This document shows, piece after piece, positions 39,130 through 48,808 of a DNA stretch of 64,000 nucleotides. The position numbers were made by a program, and so were the translations under genes. Location of the stretch: contig JANYJE010000023.1 of assembly GCA_025408405.1 (NCBI GenBank), forward strand, positions 1 to 64,000. The letters run 5' to 3'. Source of the DNA: Nitrosomonadales bacterium (lineage in GTDB: Bacteria > Pseudomonadota > Gammaproteobacteria > Burkholderiales > Gallionellaceae). Below the pieces are notes generated by a model that ran no database searches, had not been told where the DNA came from, and saw only the letters and a program-made list of their open reading frames with translations. How positions within the stretch are numbered: the first letter of the stretch is position 1; each line of letters opens with the position of its first letter.

Positions 39130-39420
39130 ATGAAAATCCGTCCTTTGCACGACCGCGTTATCGTTAGGCGCCAGGAAGAAGAGCGTAAAACAGCGTCCGG
39201 AATTGTGATTCCAGATGCGGCTACCGAGAAGCCGGATCTGGGAGAGATCGTTGCTGTCGGCAATGGCAAAGTGGGCGATGACGGCAAGCTGCGCCCAATG
39301 AACGTTAAAGTTGGCGACAAGGTTCTGTTTGGCAAGTATTCAGGCCAGGCATTCAAAATGGATGGCGTGGAATATTTACAGATGCGCGAAGACGACATTA
39401 TCGGCGTGGTCGAAGCCTAA
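39130..39420 (+). CDS. groES: Co-chaperonin GroES
   Basis: The 96-residue lid of the GroEL folding chamber starts [20 protein letters not shown]. It has the mobile loop [18 protein letters not shown] and ends [15 protein letters not shown]. Length is normal. AGGAGAATCAAGC precedes the ATG. It is 29 bases upstream of groEL. Confidence 0.98.
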   Translation: MKIRPLHDRVIVRRQEEERKTASGIVIPDAATEKPDLGEIVAVGNGKVGDDGKLRPMNVKVGDKVLFGKYSGQAFKMDGVEYLQMREDDIIGVVEA

Positions 39421-39428
39421 GCAATTAA

Positions 39429-41096
<1,668 letters not shown>

Positions 41097-41124
41097 TTGC
41101 CGAGATAGTGGCTGCTGCAACTGA

Positions 41125-41152
41125 CAAACCCCGCTCTGCGGGGTTTGTTTTT
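41125..41152 (+). terminator. groESL intrinsic terminator
   Basis: Perfect 10-bp stem CAAACCCCGC / GCGGGGTTTG with a TCT loop (41125-41147), followed by TTTTT. It sits 29 bases after the groEL stop. Confidence 0.92.
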
Positions 41153-41183
41153 ACATGCTGCCATGGATTGCGTGGCAAGCGGT

Positions 41184-41211
41184 TTGCATAAATCAGGTTT
41201 GTCGCTATAAT
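41184..41211 (+). promoter_or_regulatory. Candidate sigma-70 promoter of tRNA-Phe
   Basis: A perfect -10 TATAAT (41206-41211) and a -35 TTGCAT (41184-41189) are separated by 16 bases. The mature tRNA starts 50 bases downstream, a usual leader length, and the promoter follows the groEL terminator. Confidence 0.65.
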
Positions 41212-41261
41212 GCCCGACTTCGCGAGAATCGCAAGGTTCTGGTGTCAGTAAAAAGCAGTAC

Positions 41262-41337
41262 GGCTCGGTAGCTCAGTCGGTAGAGCAGAGGATTGAAAAT
41301 CCTTGTGTCGGTGGTTCGATTCCGCCCCGAGCCACCA
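41262..41337 (+). tRNA. tRNA-Phe (anticodon GAA)
   Basis: A 76-base cloverleaf with encoded CCA: acceptor GGCTCGG pairs with CCGAGCC, D-arm AGCTCAGTCGGTAGAGC, anticodon stem GAGGA/TCCTT-like with loop TTGAAAA giving GAA, and T-arm GGTGGTTCGATTCCGCC. It is flanked by a promoter and an intrinsic terminator. Its 3' half is duplicated in decayed form 399 bases downstream. Confidence 0.97.
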
Positions 41338-41345
41338 GTATTTAT

Positions 41346-41373
41346 AAGGCTTGCAGAGATGCAGGCCTTTTTT
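41346..41373 (+). terminator. tRNA-Phe intrinsic terminator
   Basis: Stem AAGGCTTGCA / TGCAGGCCTT with loop GAGA and a following T tract (41346-41373). One pair is a G-T wobble. A decayed copy of this hairpin occurs at 41745-41768. Confidence 0.85.
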
Positions 41374-41482
41374 ATTGGCTACAATTCGCGCCGAATTTCT
41401 ACAATTACTATAATTTAGTTAAAAATATATGCTATTTTTTCATTCAGTTGAAAACTTATGTAATTTCATTATTGGTGACTGA

Positions 41483-41665
41483 ATGAAGCAAGGAAACAAC
41501 CAACCGATTGATATAGATATCAATCAATGCAAACGACATCAAGTTAGTCTTAATTTGTGGAAGTGTGCCGTTGCAGGGATGTGCCCGTACGCACATTTTG
41601 ATGAAAATGAAAAATATTGCTTTCATCCGTCGTCCTTGTGCTCCGAAGACAAAGAGAAAGAGTAA
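41483..41665 (+). CDS. Small Cys-rich protein with a CCCH-like Cys/His pattern
   Basis: A 60-residue frame starting MKQGNNQPIDIDINQCKRHQ. It contains C-x11-C-x5-C-x3-H (the C-terminal part reads KCAVAGMCPYAHF), the spacing of CCCH zinc fingers, and a further YCFHPSSLC. It probably binds a metal. There is no good ribosome site, so whether it is translated is uncertain. It lies between tRNA-Phe and the decayed copy of the tRNA 3' end, as a passenger of a small integrated element would. I do not recognise a family. Confidence 0.5.
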   Translation: MKQGNNQPIDIDINQCKRHQVSLNLWKCAVAGMCPYAHFDENEKYCFHPSSLCSEDKEKE

Positions 41666-41708
41666 GTGGCGTTCATTACGGACTCAAAAAAACAAAACTG
41701 ACAAATTT

Positions 41709-41773
41709 GGTGGTTCGATTACGATCACGATCGCCAATTAAGTAAAGGTTTGTAGGGATGCAGGCCTTGGTTT
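41709..41773 (+). repeat. Decayed duplicate of the tRNA-Phe 3' half and terminator
   Basis: GGTGGTTCGATT at 41709-41720 repeats the T-arm sequence at 41310-41321. The hairpin AAGGTTTGTA / TGCAGGCCTT at 41745-41768 repeats the tRNA terminator at 41346-41369. Both matches are offset by exactly 399 bases with degenerate sequence between them. This looks like the far attachment site of an element that once integrated into the tRNA 3' end. The remaining bases to cyaY hold only minor hairpins such as GCGGCACAGCCGC near 41820. Confidence 0.75.
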
Positions 41774-41917
41774 TCTAAAGTTTTACGTGGTAAACGCAGT
41801 CTGCAACATTGAATCAAGCCGCGGCACAGCCGCAGCAAGATGATCTGTGGCAAAGATGATTTTGCTACCACCACACCTGTTCGTGTGGTGTGGAGTTCCA
41901 GGTTGGTTCGTGCAATA

Positions 41918-42229
41918 TCAAAAAACCACCCTTTCCCCGCACGCAGTATTGATCATCTCGCTTAGCTTGCTGAAAAACTCCCCCTCGTCACGCTTGCTTA
42001 GCCATTGGCCATTCTGATAGCCATAGTGAAATCCGCCGGATTTGGCGGCGAGCCATATTTCCTGATTCGGGGTGTGGCGGTTGACGACGACTTTTGACCC
42101 GTCTTCAAATTCCAGTTCGAGTACCGGGCCGTTGAGGCTGCATTCGATGTCGGTGCCACTGGCGTCGATCACCTGTTCGATGCGCGCGAGGATGGCATCG
42201 GTCAATTTGTTGAATTCGCTTTCTGTCAT
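41918..42229 (-). CDS. cyaY: Iron-sulfur cluster assembly protein CyaY (frataxin)
   Basis: Bacterial frataxin, an iron-binding regulator of cysteine desulfurase activity. The ATG at 42229 gives MTESEFNKLTDAILARIEQV and 103 residues with the acidic first helix, the strands ELEFEDGSKVVVNRHTP and NQEIWLAAKSGGFHY, and the C-terminal helix. An upstream in-frame extension to 42280 is not typical of the family. It is divergent from lptM-lysA, the usual proteobacterial arrangement. Confidence 0.93.
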   Translation of the reverse strand: MTESEFNKLTDAILARIEQVIDASGTDIECSLNGPVLELEFEDGSKVVVNRHTPNQEIWLAAKSGGFHYGYQNGQWLSKRDEGEFFSKLSEMINTACGERVVF

Positions 42230-42343
42230 GATTTTCCTTAAGTCAGAGTTTTGTCCGTTGCTTGCCGCAGATGTCGCCATTCGCAGCTTTAAAGCCTGCG
42301 CTCATTTATAATCTCGCCCATTCAATTTCTGGAAGGTGCAATC

Positions 42344-42616
42344 ATGCGTGTGCCCAATATTATCGCGCTTGGCATTATGTTGTTGCTAGTCGTGCTGCTG
42401 CAAGCTTGCGGCCGCAAGGGGCCGTTGTATCTGCAGTCGCTGCCTGTCGCGCCGATGCCAGTGGCACCAGTGGTGTCTGTCAGCGGGGTGTCGATGTCTG
42501 AGTCGCCGGCCAGTGCGGTGCCGGCCCTGCCGGCACAGAGTGGTGTGCCCCAGCTATCTCCCATGCAAAAATCATCCACCATTCAAAACTCAAACGACCC
42601 CGTAAAGCAACCATGA
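42344..42616 (+). CDS. lptM: LPS translocon maturation lipoprotein LptM
   Basis: A 90-residue lipoprotein (formerly YifL) with a hydrophobic signal and the diagnostic lipobox region LLQACGRKGPLYL. In Escherichia coli LptM helps LptD disulfide maturation in the LPS export translocon. Here the tail is a long Pro/Val/Ser-rich linker, longer than in Escherichia coli. A TATAAT box is present at 42307-42312. The stop overlaps the lysA ATG (ATGA). Confidence 0.88.
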   Translation: MRVPNIIALGIMLLLVVLLQACGRKGPLYLQSLPVAPMPVAPVVSVSGVSMSESPASAVPALPAQSGVPQLSPMQKSSTIQNSNDPVKQP

Positions 42617-43860
42617 GCAATTATTTCCATTACCAGCAGGATCAATTGTTTGTCGAAAGCGTGGCGCTGGCGGATATCGCGCAGCGCTTCGGCACGCCCA
42701 GCTACGTCTATTCGCGTGCTGCCCTTACCGGGGCTTACCGCCAGTTTGCCGAGGCACTCAAGGCGCGCGAGCACCTGATCTGCTTTGCGGTGAAATCCAA
42801 TCCCAACCTCGCCATCCTCAACGTGTTCGCCAGGCTGGGGGCCGGTTTCGATATTGTCTCTGGGGGCGAACTACAGCGCGTGCTGGCGGCGGGCGGAGCT
42901 GCGAACAAGGTGGTGTTCTCCGGTGTGGGCAAGAGCGAGGCCGAGATGCGGCAGGCTTTGACGGCGGGCATTCTGTGCTTCAACGTGGAATCCGAAGCCG
43001 AGCTGGTACGCCTGAACGAGGTGGCGGGCAGTCTGGGCAAGCTAGCCCCTATCAGCTTCCGCGTGAACCCGGACGTGGATGCGAAGACGCATCCCTATAT
43101 CTCCACCGGCTTGAAGCAGAGCAAGTTTGGCGTGGCTTACACCGACGCACTGGCGCTGTACCGCAAGGCTGCTGCGCTGCCTAATTTGCGCGTGACCGGG
43201 ATCGATTGCCACATCGGTTCGCAACTGACCGAGGTCGGCCCGTTTATCGCGGCGACGGAAAAAGTGCTGTTGCTGGTGGATAAGCTGGCCGCCGAGGGCA
43301 TCAAGCTGGAGCATCTCGATCTGGGGGGGGGGCTGGGCATCCGCTATAACGACGAAACGCCGCCCGCGATTGCCGAATATGCAGAAGCTTTGCTGGGAGC
43401 TTTGCAAGGGCGCAGCGAAAAACTCATTGTGGAGCCGGGGCGGGTACTCGTTGGCAATGCCGGGGTGCTGCTGACCCAAGTGGAATATCTGAAGCCGGGC
43501 GAGGAAAAACACTTCGCCATTGTGGATGCTGCAATGAACGATCTGATGCGCCCTGCGCTTTACGATGCCTATCATGCAATCCAGCCTGTACTGCGGAGAT
43601 CCGCTCCAGCAATGGAATACGAGGTGGTAGGGCCGGTTTGCGAGAGCGGCGATTTCCTTGCGCATGCGCGCAAACTGGCGATCGAGCAGGGCGATTTTCT
43701 TGCGCTAATGTCGGCCGGCGCTTATGGCATGAGCATGAGTTCCAACTACAACACGCGCCCTCGCGCCGCCGAAATAATGGTGGATGGGAATGCTGTTCAT
43801 CTCATCCGTGAACGCGAAACGGTGCGGCAATTGTTCGCCGGCGAAAAAACTTTCTTATAA
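42613..43860 (+). CDS. lysA: Diaminopimelate decarboxylase
   Basis: PLP enzyme of the last lysine-biosynthesis step. The 415-residue protein has the PLP-lysine in CFAVKSNPNLAIL, the phosphate-binding LDLGGGLGI, IVEPGRVLVGNAGVLLTQVE, and the active-site GPVCESGDFLA and SAGAYGMSMSSNYN. Length is normal. Translation is coupled to lptM. Confidence 0.97.
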   Translation: MSNYFHYQQDQLFVESVALADIAQRFGTPSYVYSRAALTGAYRQFAEALKAREHLICFAVKSNPNLAILNVFARLGAGFDIVSGGELQRVLAAGGAANKVVFSGVGKSEAEMRQALTAGILCFNVESEAELVRLNEVAGSLGKLAPISFRVNPDVDAKTHPYISTGLKQSKFGVAYTDALALYRKAAALPNLRVTGIDCHIGSQLTEVGPFIAATEKVLLLVDKLAAEGIKLEHLDLGGGLGIRYNDETPPAIAEYAEALLGALQGRSEKLIVEPGRVLVGNAGVLLTQVEYLKPGEEKHFAIVDAAMNDLMRPALYDAYHAIQPVLRRSAPAMEYEVVGPVCESGDFLAHARKLAIEQGDFLALMSAGAYGMSMSSNYNTRPRAAEIMVDGNAVHLIRERETVRQLFAGEKTFL

Positions 43861-44023
43861 TTTTTATATACAAAATGCAAAAATATATTGCGCTATATTT
43901 TTAATCGCGCATAGAATGCGACCACCAAGCGAAATTAGCAGTGATATGAGGAGTTTGGGAGTGCAGTGTGCACGCAATGTAGTACCTGGGTTAAGTCACA
44001 TAATTTTTTCTTAAGGAACGAAA

Positions 44024-44347
44024 ATGGCTACGGCAGATACCAAAGCAAAAAGCACCACCACCAAAAAACCAGCTGCTAAAAAAGCAGCAGCAAAACCAGC
44101 AGTAAAAAAAGCCGTTGCAAAAAAACCGGCCGCTAAAAAAGCAGCAGCCAAGCCAGCAGCCAAAAAGGCCGTGGCAAAAAAGCCAGCCGCTAAAAAAGCA
44201 GCAGCCAAGCCAGCAGCCAAAAAGGCCGTGGCAAAAAAGCCAGCCGCTAAAAAAGCAGCAGCCAAACCAGCAGCCAAAAAGGCCGTGGCAAAAAAGCCAG
44301 CCGCTAAAAAGCCGGCCGTTGCAGGTAAAGGCATACTCGGCGCCTGA
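44024..44347 (+). CDS. Histone H1-like Lys/Ala/Pro-rich repeat protein
   Basis: A 107-residue, highly basic protein built almost only of Lys, Ala and Pro. After a short leader (MATADTKAKSTTT) it has four copies of a 19-residue unit beginning KKPAAKKAAAKPA and ends KPAVAGKGILGA. It resembles bacterial H1-like nucleoid proteins (AlgP/HctB-type tails), which bind DNA. The TTAAGGAACGAAA before the ATG is a good ribosome site. An AT-rich leader (43861-44023) precedes it. The repeats make copy number prone to change. Confidence 0.8.
   Translation: MATADTKAKSTTTKKPAAKKAAAKPAVKKAVAKKPAAKKAAAKPAAKKAVAKKPAAKKAAAKPAAKKAVAKKPAAKKAAAKPAAKKAVAKKPAAKKPAVAGKGILGA
44063..44290 (+). repeat. Four tandem 57-bp repeats in the H1-like gene
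   Basis: Each unit starts AAAAA(A)GCCAGCCGCTAA and encodes a 19-residue Lys/Ala/Pro block. Units two to four are nearly identical, and the first carries a Val for Ala change. A partial fifth unit follows. The in-frame 57-bp period allows expansion or contraction by slippage or recombination. Confidence 0.85.
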
Positions 44348-44548
44348 CCGCAGTAAATTTGGGCGGGCGCCGGGATGTTGCGTTTCGCCCTTTCTGCGGT
44401 TGTTGTAGCAGCCACGGCAAGTGGCAAGTTTTTATTCCTGTTGTTGAAGAGCAACGGGTAGTGGCGTTATCCCTCTTCATTCTATGGAATTTGGCGCGGT
44501 GCGCTCCCTTCCTAAGCCATTCAGATTTTCGATACTGTGAGTAACGGC

Positions 44549-45625
44549 ATGAAAAAGCACTTTGTGACGCTGGCCTTATTGTCTTTGCTGGTTTTGGCTG
44601 CGTGCAGCAAAGAAGAAAAGAAGGTGGCACCATCTGCAACCCCGGTAACTGTGGCGCAGGCACAGGTGCGCACGGTAGAGTTGCTGGAAGAAACCGTAGG
44701 CAGTCTGGAAAGTCTCGCCGATCCCATGGTGGCAGCGGAAGTAGCAGGGAAAGTTGTCGAGATTCAGGCAGTAGCTGGAAGCGAAGTCAGTAAGGGGCAG
44801 GTGCTGGCGGTGCTGGATGCGCGCGATGTTTCCCTGTCGCGGGTGGCGGCCCAGGCTGAAGCTCGCCGCGTGGAGGCGGTGAGCAGCAATCAGAGCAAAA
44901 ATTTGGAACGCCTGAAGCAACTGCGCGAAAAGAATTTCATTTCACAGGCTGCGTTGGATGATGCCGTGGCACAGACGTCAGGCACTCATGACCAGCTCGC
45001 AGCCGCACGTGCACAACTGGGGTTGGCGGAGCGCAATGTCAGCAAGACTACGGTGGTGTCGCCGGTGGACGGCCGCGTCGAAAAACAGATTGCCGTGCAG
45101 GGGCAGTACGTCAAGGTAGGAGACCCATTGTTTCAGGTGGTGGCATTGAAGAGATTGCGGGCACGCCTGCCGTTCCCGGAAAATCTGGCAGGCCATATCC
45201 AGCGCGGGATGAAGGTGCAGATATCCAGTCCTGGCGAGGACGTGCCGTTGAGCGGGAAGATTGAAGAAATCCGGCCGATGGCTGGCGGCAATAATCGTTC
45301 TTTCGATGTGTTTGTAACCGTCAAAAATCCGGGTGCCTGGAAACCGGGGGCTACCGTGAATGGTACGGTAATGCTGGGCGTTCATCCGGATGCCGTGGTG
45401 ATTCCGGAGGAAAGTGTGGTGTTGCGTCCTGCCGGCCAGGTGGTCTATGTGGTGCAGGGTGACAAGGTCGCGCAGCGGGTGGTGCAGGTCGGCGTCAAAC
45501 AAAATAATATGGCAGAAATACTGGATGGCCTCAAGGTCGGAGAGACGGTCGCGGTGGACGGTGCGGGATTCCTGACCGATCAGGCGAGCGTAGCCGTAGC
45601 GCAGCCTGCGGCTGCAAACAAGTAA
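44549..45625 (+). CDS. RND efflux periplasmic adaptor (membrane fusion) lipoprotein
   Basis: A 358-residue adaptor of the AcrA/MexA family. It has a lipoprotein signal (MKKHFVTLALLSLLVLAACS), a lipoyl half VVEIQAVAGSEVSKGQVLAVLD, an alpha-hairpin (about residues 95-150), the second lipoyl half VVSPVDGRVEKQIAVQGQYVKVG, and a beta-barrel and membrane-proximal domain. It bridges the permease at 45641 and an outer-membrane channel that is not in the window. The ATG at 44549 is preferred to 44537 because it begins the signal peptide. Confidence 0.92.
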   Translation: MKKHFVTLALLSLLVLAACSKEEKKVAPSATPVTVAQAQVRTVELLEETVGSLESLADPMVAAEVAGKVVEIQAVAGSEVSKGQVLAVLDARDVSLSRVAAQAEARRVEAVSSNQSKNLERLKQLREKNFISQAALDDAVAQTSGTHDQLAAARAQLGLAERNVSKTTVVSPVDGRVEKQIAVQGQYVKVGDPLFQVVALKRLRARLPFPENLAGHIQRGMKVQISSPGEDVPLSGKIEEIRPMAGGNNRSFDVFVTVKNPGAWKPGATVNGTVMLGVHPDAVVIPEESVVLRPAGQVVYVVQGDKVAQRVVQVGVKQNNMAEILDGLKVGETVAVDGAGFLTDQASVAVAQPAAANK

Positions 45626-45640
45626 GCTTTTTTCCCATTT

Positions 45641-48600
45641 ATGAATCTGCCTGAACTCTCGATCAAACGCCACGTTCTGGCTTTTATGCTGAGCGCTACG
45701 CTCATGCTGCTGGGGTTTATCGGCTATCAGCGCATCGGCGTGGATCAGTTTCCCAAGATTGAATTCCCCATTATCGCGGTGACCACGACGTTGAAGGGGG
45801 CCAACCCCGACAATATCGACATGAGCGTCACCAACGTGATCGAGACCGCGGTGAACAGCGTGCCAGGTATCGAGCATGTGCAATCCAGCTCTTCGCCGGG
45901 TATTTCCATCGTCGCCATTACCTTCAGCCTGGAAAAAAATGTGGACGTGGCGTTCAACGAGGTGCAGGCCAAGATCAACCAGGCAGTCCGCCGCCTGCCC
46001 AAGGATGCCGACACGCCGGTGGTGGCCAAGCTGGACACCAGCTCCAGCCCGATCATGTGGCTGGCCTTGCAGGGCGACCGCACGCAGCAACAGCTCAATG
46101 TGTATGCCAGCAATGTAATCAAGAAAAAACTGGAAACCATAGACGGTGTGGGCGAGGTGCGCCTGGGCGGGCGGCGCGACCGCACCATCCGCATCAATGT
46201 GGACCCGCTGCGCATGGCCAGCCTCAACCTGACCTCGCAGGATCTGGCTGCGGCTTTCAGCCGCGAACACCTGCAGCTGCCCGGCGGCTTCCTGGTGGGC
46301 AGCAAGGGTGAGTACCTGCTCAAGCTCGACCTGGAATTCCACAAGCTGGATGAACTGAAGCACATGGTGGTCGCCTATCGCGACGGCGCGCCGATACGCC
46401 TGAGCGAATTTGCCAGCGTCGAGGACGGGTTGGCGGATTTCCGCCAGCTCGCGCATTTCAACGGCAAGCCGGCCGTCGGTATCGGCATCGTCAAAGTGTC
46501 CAACGGCAATACCGTGGCCATCGCAGCCGAGGTGAAACGCCGCCTGGACAAGGACATCGTGCCGGCCCTGCCGCCCGGCATGACCCTCAGTGTCGCCACC
46601 AACGATGCGCTGTTTATCCAGGAGATGATCGATTCGCTCAAGGAGCACCTGCTCGAGGGCACGCTGCTGGCGGCGCTGGTAGTGTGGTTGTTCCTGCGCA
46701 GCGTGCGCTCCACGCTGATCATTGCGGTGGCCATTCCGGTATCGCTGCTGGGTGCGATCGCCGTGATCTATTTTGCCGGTTACACCTTCAATGCCATGAC
46801 GATGCTGGCACTGCTGCTGCTGATCGGCGTGGTGGTGGACGATGCCATCGTGGTGCTGGAGAATATTTTCCGCCATCGTCAGGAGCTCGATCCCGATCCG
46901 GTGAGTGCGGCCATTCGCGGCAGCTACGAGGTGGTGTTCGCGGTACTGGCGGCCACCCTGTCGCTGGTTTCGATATTTGCCCCGGTGATCTTCATGGGCG
47001 GCATTATCGGCATGTTCTTCAAGTCGTTTGCCGTGGTGGTCACCTTCGGCGTGCTGGTGTCGCTGTTCGTCTCGCTGACGCTGACCCCGATGCTGTGCTC
47101 GCGCTACCTCAGTGTGGAGAAGCAGCACGGGCGCATCTATTACATGCTCGACGCGCTGTTCCATCGCCTGGACAACTTCTACCGCGGCATGCTGGGCAGC
47201 GCGCTGCGCCATCGCTGGAAGGTGGTGCTGCTGACCGTGCTGGCAGTGCTTTCCAGCGGATTTTTCTTTGCGCGCGTGGGCAAGGCTTTTATGCCGGACG
47301 AAGATCAGGGACGCTTTATGGTGTTCTCCAAGGCCCCGTTGGGGGCCTCCATCAATTACACCAACTCCAAGCTGGCCGAAGTGGAACGGGTGCTCGCCAG
47401 CCACAAGGAAATCATTTCCGATTTCAGCGGCATCGGCATCGACCAGGCCGGGCAGGTGAATCAGGCGTTTTCCTATGTGCGCATGTTGCCGCGCGAGGAA
47501 CGCTCGCTGTCGCAACAGGTGTTGCTGGCAGAGCTGCGCCGCGAACTCGCACTCATTCCCGGCATCAATGCCTTTCCCTCGCCGGTGTCGGTGGTGGGCG
47601 GGCAACGCGGCGAACCCTTGCAGTTTGTCCTCACCGGAAGCAACCTCGGCGAAGTGGCGCGATTGGCGGGCGAACTGCATCGCAAGCTCGGGCGCGAAGT
47701 GCCGGGGATGGGGCGGATCGACCTGAATTTGCAGCTGGACCTGCCGCAGCTGACCGTGGGCGTCAACCGCGCCAAGGCAGCGGCGATGGGCTTGTCCGCG
47801 CAGGATGTGGCGATGGCGATCAACATGATGACGGGCGGTGTGGACATCGCGCAGTACAGCGATGAGCCGGGCGACGGCGAGCGCTACTACGTGCGCATCA
47901 AGGCGGGAGAGGGCACCTTTGTAAAACCCGAAGATTTGCGCCGCATCTTCCTGCGCACGCGCGACGGCAGCATGGTGCGCCTGGACAGCGTGGCCACGTT
48001 CAAGCAGCAGCTCGGTGCGGCCGTGGTGGGGCGCTATGACCTGCAATATGCCGCCACCTTTTTCGTCACGCCGCTGATGCCCTTGGGCGAAGCCGCCGGC
48101 CGTGTCAAGGAAATTGCCGCCAGCATGTTGCCGGCAGGCTACCGCGTGAAGCTGATCGGCCAAGCCGAGGAATTCGGCAAGACGGTGGGCTACATGATCT
48201 TCGCTTTCACCCTGGCGCTGGTGCTGCTGTACATGGTGCTGGCCAGTCAGTTCAATTCCTTCGTGCAGCCCTTTATCATCATGGTGGCGCAGCCGCTGGC
48301 GATTATCGGCGGCGTCATGGCCTTGTGGCTGGTTGGGCATACGCTAAACATTTACTCGATGATCGGTCTGGTGCTGCTGATCGGGCTGGTGGCGAAAAAT
48401 TCCATTCTGCTGATCGACCTGACCAACCAGCGCCGCGCCGAAGGCATGGCCATCGACGCCGCCCTGCAGGACGCCTGCCCGATCCGACTGCGTCCGGTGC
48501 TGATGACTTCGGCCACCATTATTCTCGCCCTGTTGCCGGCGGCGCTGGGTCTGGGGGCCGGCTCTGAAACCAACGGCCCGCTCGCCGTGGCAGTGATCGG

Positions 48601-48715
48601 CGGCATGGTGTCTTCCACCCTGCTCACCCTGGTGGTGGTGCCCTCAGTCTATTCGCTGGTGGAGTCCGCCTTGCAGCGCTGGCGTGAGCGGCGTGCCATG
48701 CAGGGTAAACTCTGA
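45641..48715 (+). CDS. RND efflux transporter permease
   Basis: A 1024-residue inner-membrane proton/drug antiporter with the twelve-helix RND layout: helix 1 at about residues 10-30, two large periplasmic loops, and a second half starting near residue 530. The helix-4 proton-relay acids are present in LLLIGVVVDDAIVVLENIFRH. The shape matches the MexB/AcrB relatives of the short adaptor class (multidrug or organic-compound efflux). Substrate cannot be told from sequence. It is 15 bases downstream of the adaptor. Confidence 0.94.
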   Translation: MNLPELSIKRHVLAFMLSATLMLLGFIGYQRIGVDQFPKIEFPIIAVTTTLKGANPDNIDMSVTNVIETAVNSVPGIEHVQSSSSPGISIVAITFSLEKNVDVAFNEVQAKINQAVRRLPKDADTPVVAKLDTSSSPIMWLALQGDRTQQQLNVYASNVIKKKLETIDGVGEVRLGGRRDRTIRINVDPLRMASLNLTSQDLAAAFSREHLQLPGGFLVGSKGEYLLKLDLEFHKLDELKHMVVAYRDGAPIRLSEFASVEDGLADFRQLAHFNGKPAVGIGIVKVSNGNTVAIAAEVKRRLDKDIVPALPPGMTLSVATNDALFIQEMIDSLKEHLLEGTLLAALVVWLFLRSVRSTLIIAVAIPVSLLGAIAVIYFAGYTFNAMTMLALLLLIGVVVDDAIVVLENIFRHRQELDPDPVSAAIRGSYEVVFAVLAATLSLVSIFAPVIFMGGIIGMFFKSFAVVVTFGVLVSLFVSLTLTPMLCSRYLSVEKQHGRIYYMLDALFHRLDNFYRGMLGSALRHRWKVVLLTVLAVLSSGFFFARVGKAFMPDEDQGRFMVFSKAPLGASINYTNSKLAEVERVLASHKEIISDFSGIGIDQAGQVNQAFSYVRMLPREERSLSQQVLLAELRRELALIPGINAFPSPVSVVGGQRGEPLQFVLTGSNLGEVARLAGELHRKLGREVPGMGRIDLNLQLDLPQLTVGVNRAKAAAMGLSAQDVAMAINMMTGGVDIAQYSDEPGDGERYYVRIKAGEGTFVKPEDLRRIFLRTRDGSMVRLDSVATFKQQLGAAVVGRYDLQYAATFFVTPLMPLGEAAGRVKEIAASMLPAGYRVKLIGQAEEFGKTVGYMIFAFTLALVLLYMVLASQFNSFVQPFIIMVAQPLAIIGGVMALWLVGHTLNIYSMIGLVLLIGLVAKNSILLIDLTNQRRAEGMAIDAALQDACPIRLRPVLMTSATIILALLPAALGLGAGSETNGPLAVAVIGGMVSSTLLTLVVVPSVYSLVESALQRWRERRAMQGKL

Positions 48716-48808
48716 AGGAGGTTTCTGGAAATTCGGTATGTCCGTTTCTGGAATTGATTCATCCTGGATGAATCAACATCATGCTGATGGAAATGGGCTG
48801 TCTGTAGA

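Noticed and set aside
44978-48340. 1120-codon minus-strand open frame opposite the RND operon
   Set aside because: Very rich in His, Gln and Arg, typical of antisense frames in G+C-rich genes. The plus strand encodes a full adaptor and permease.
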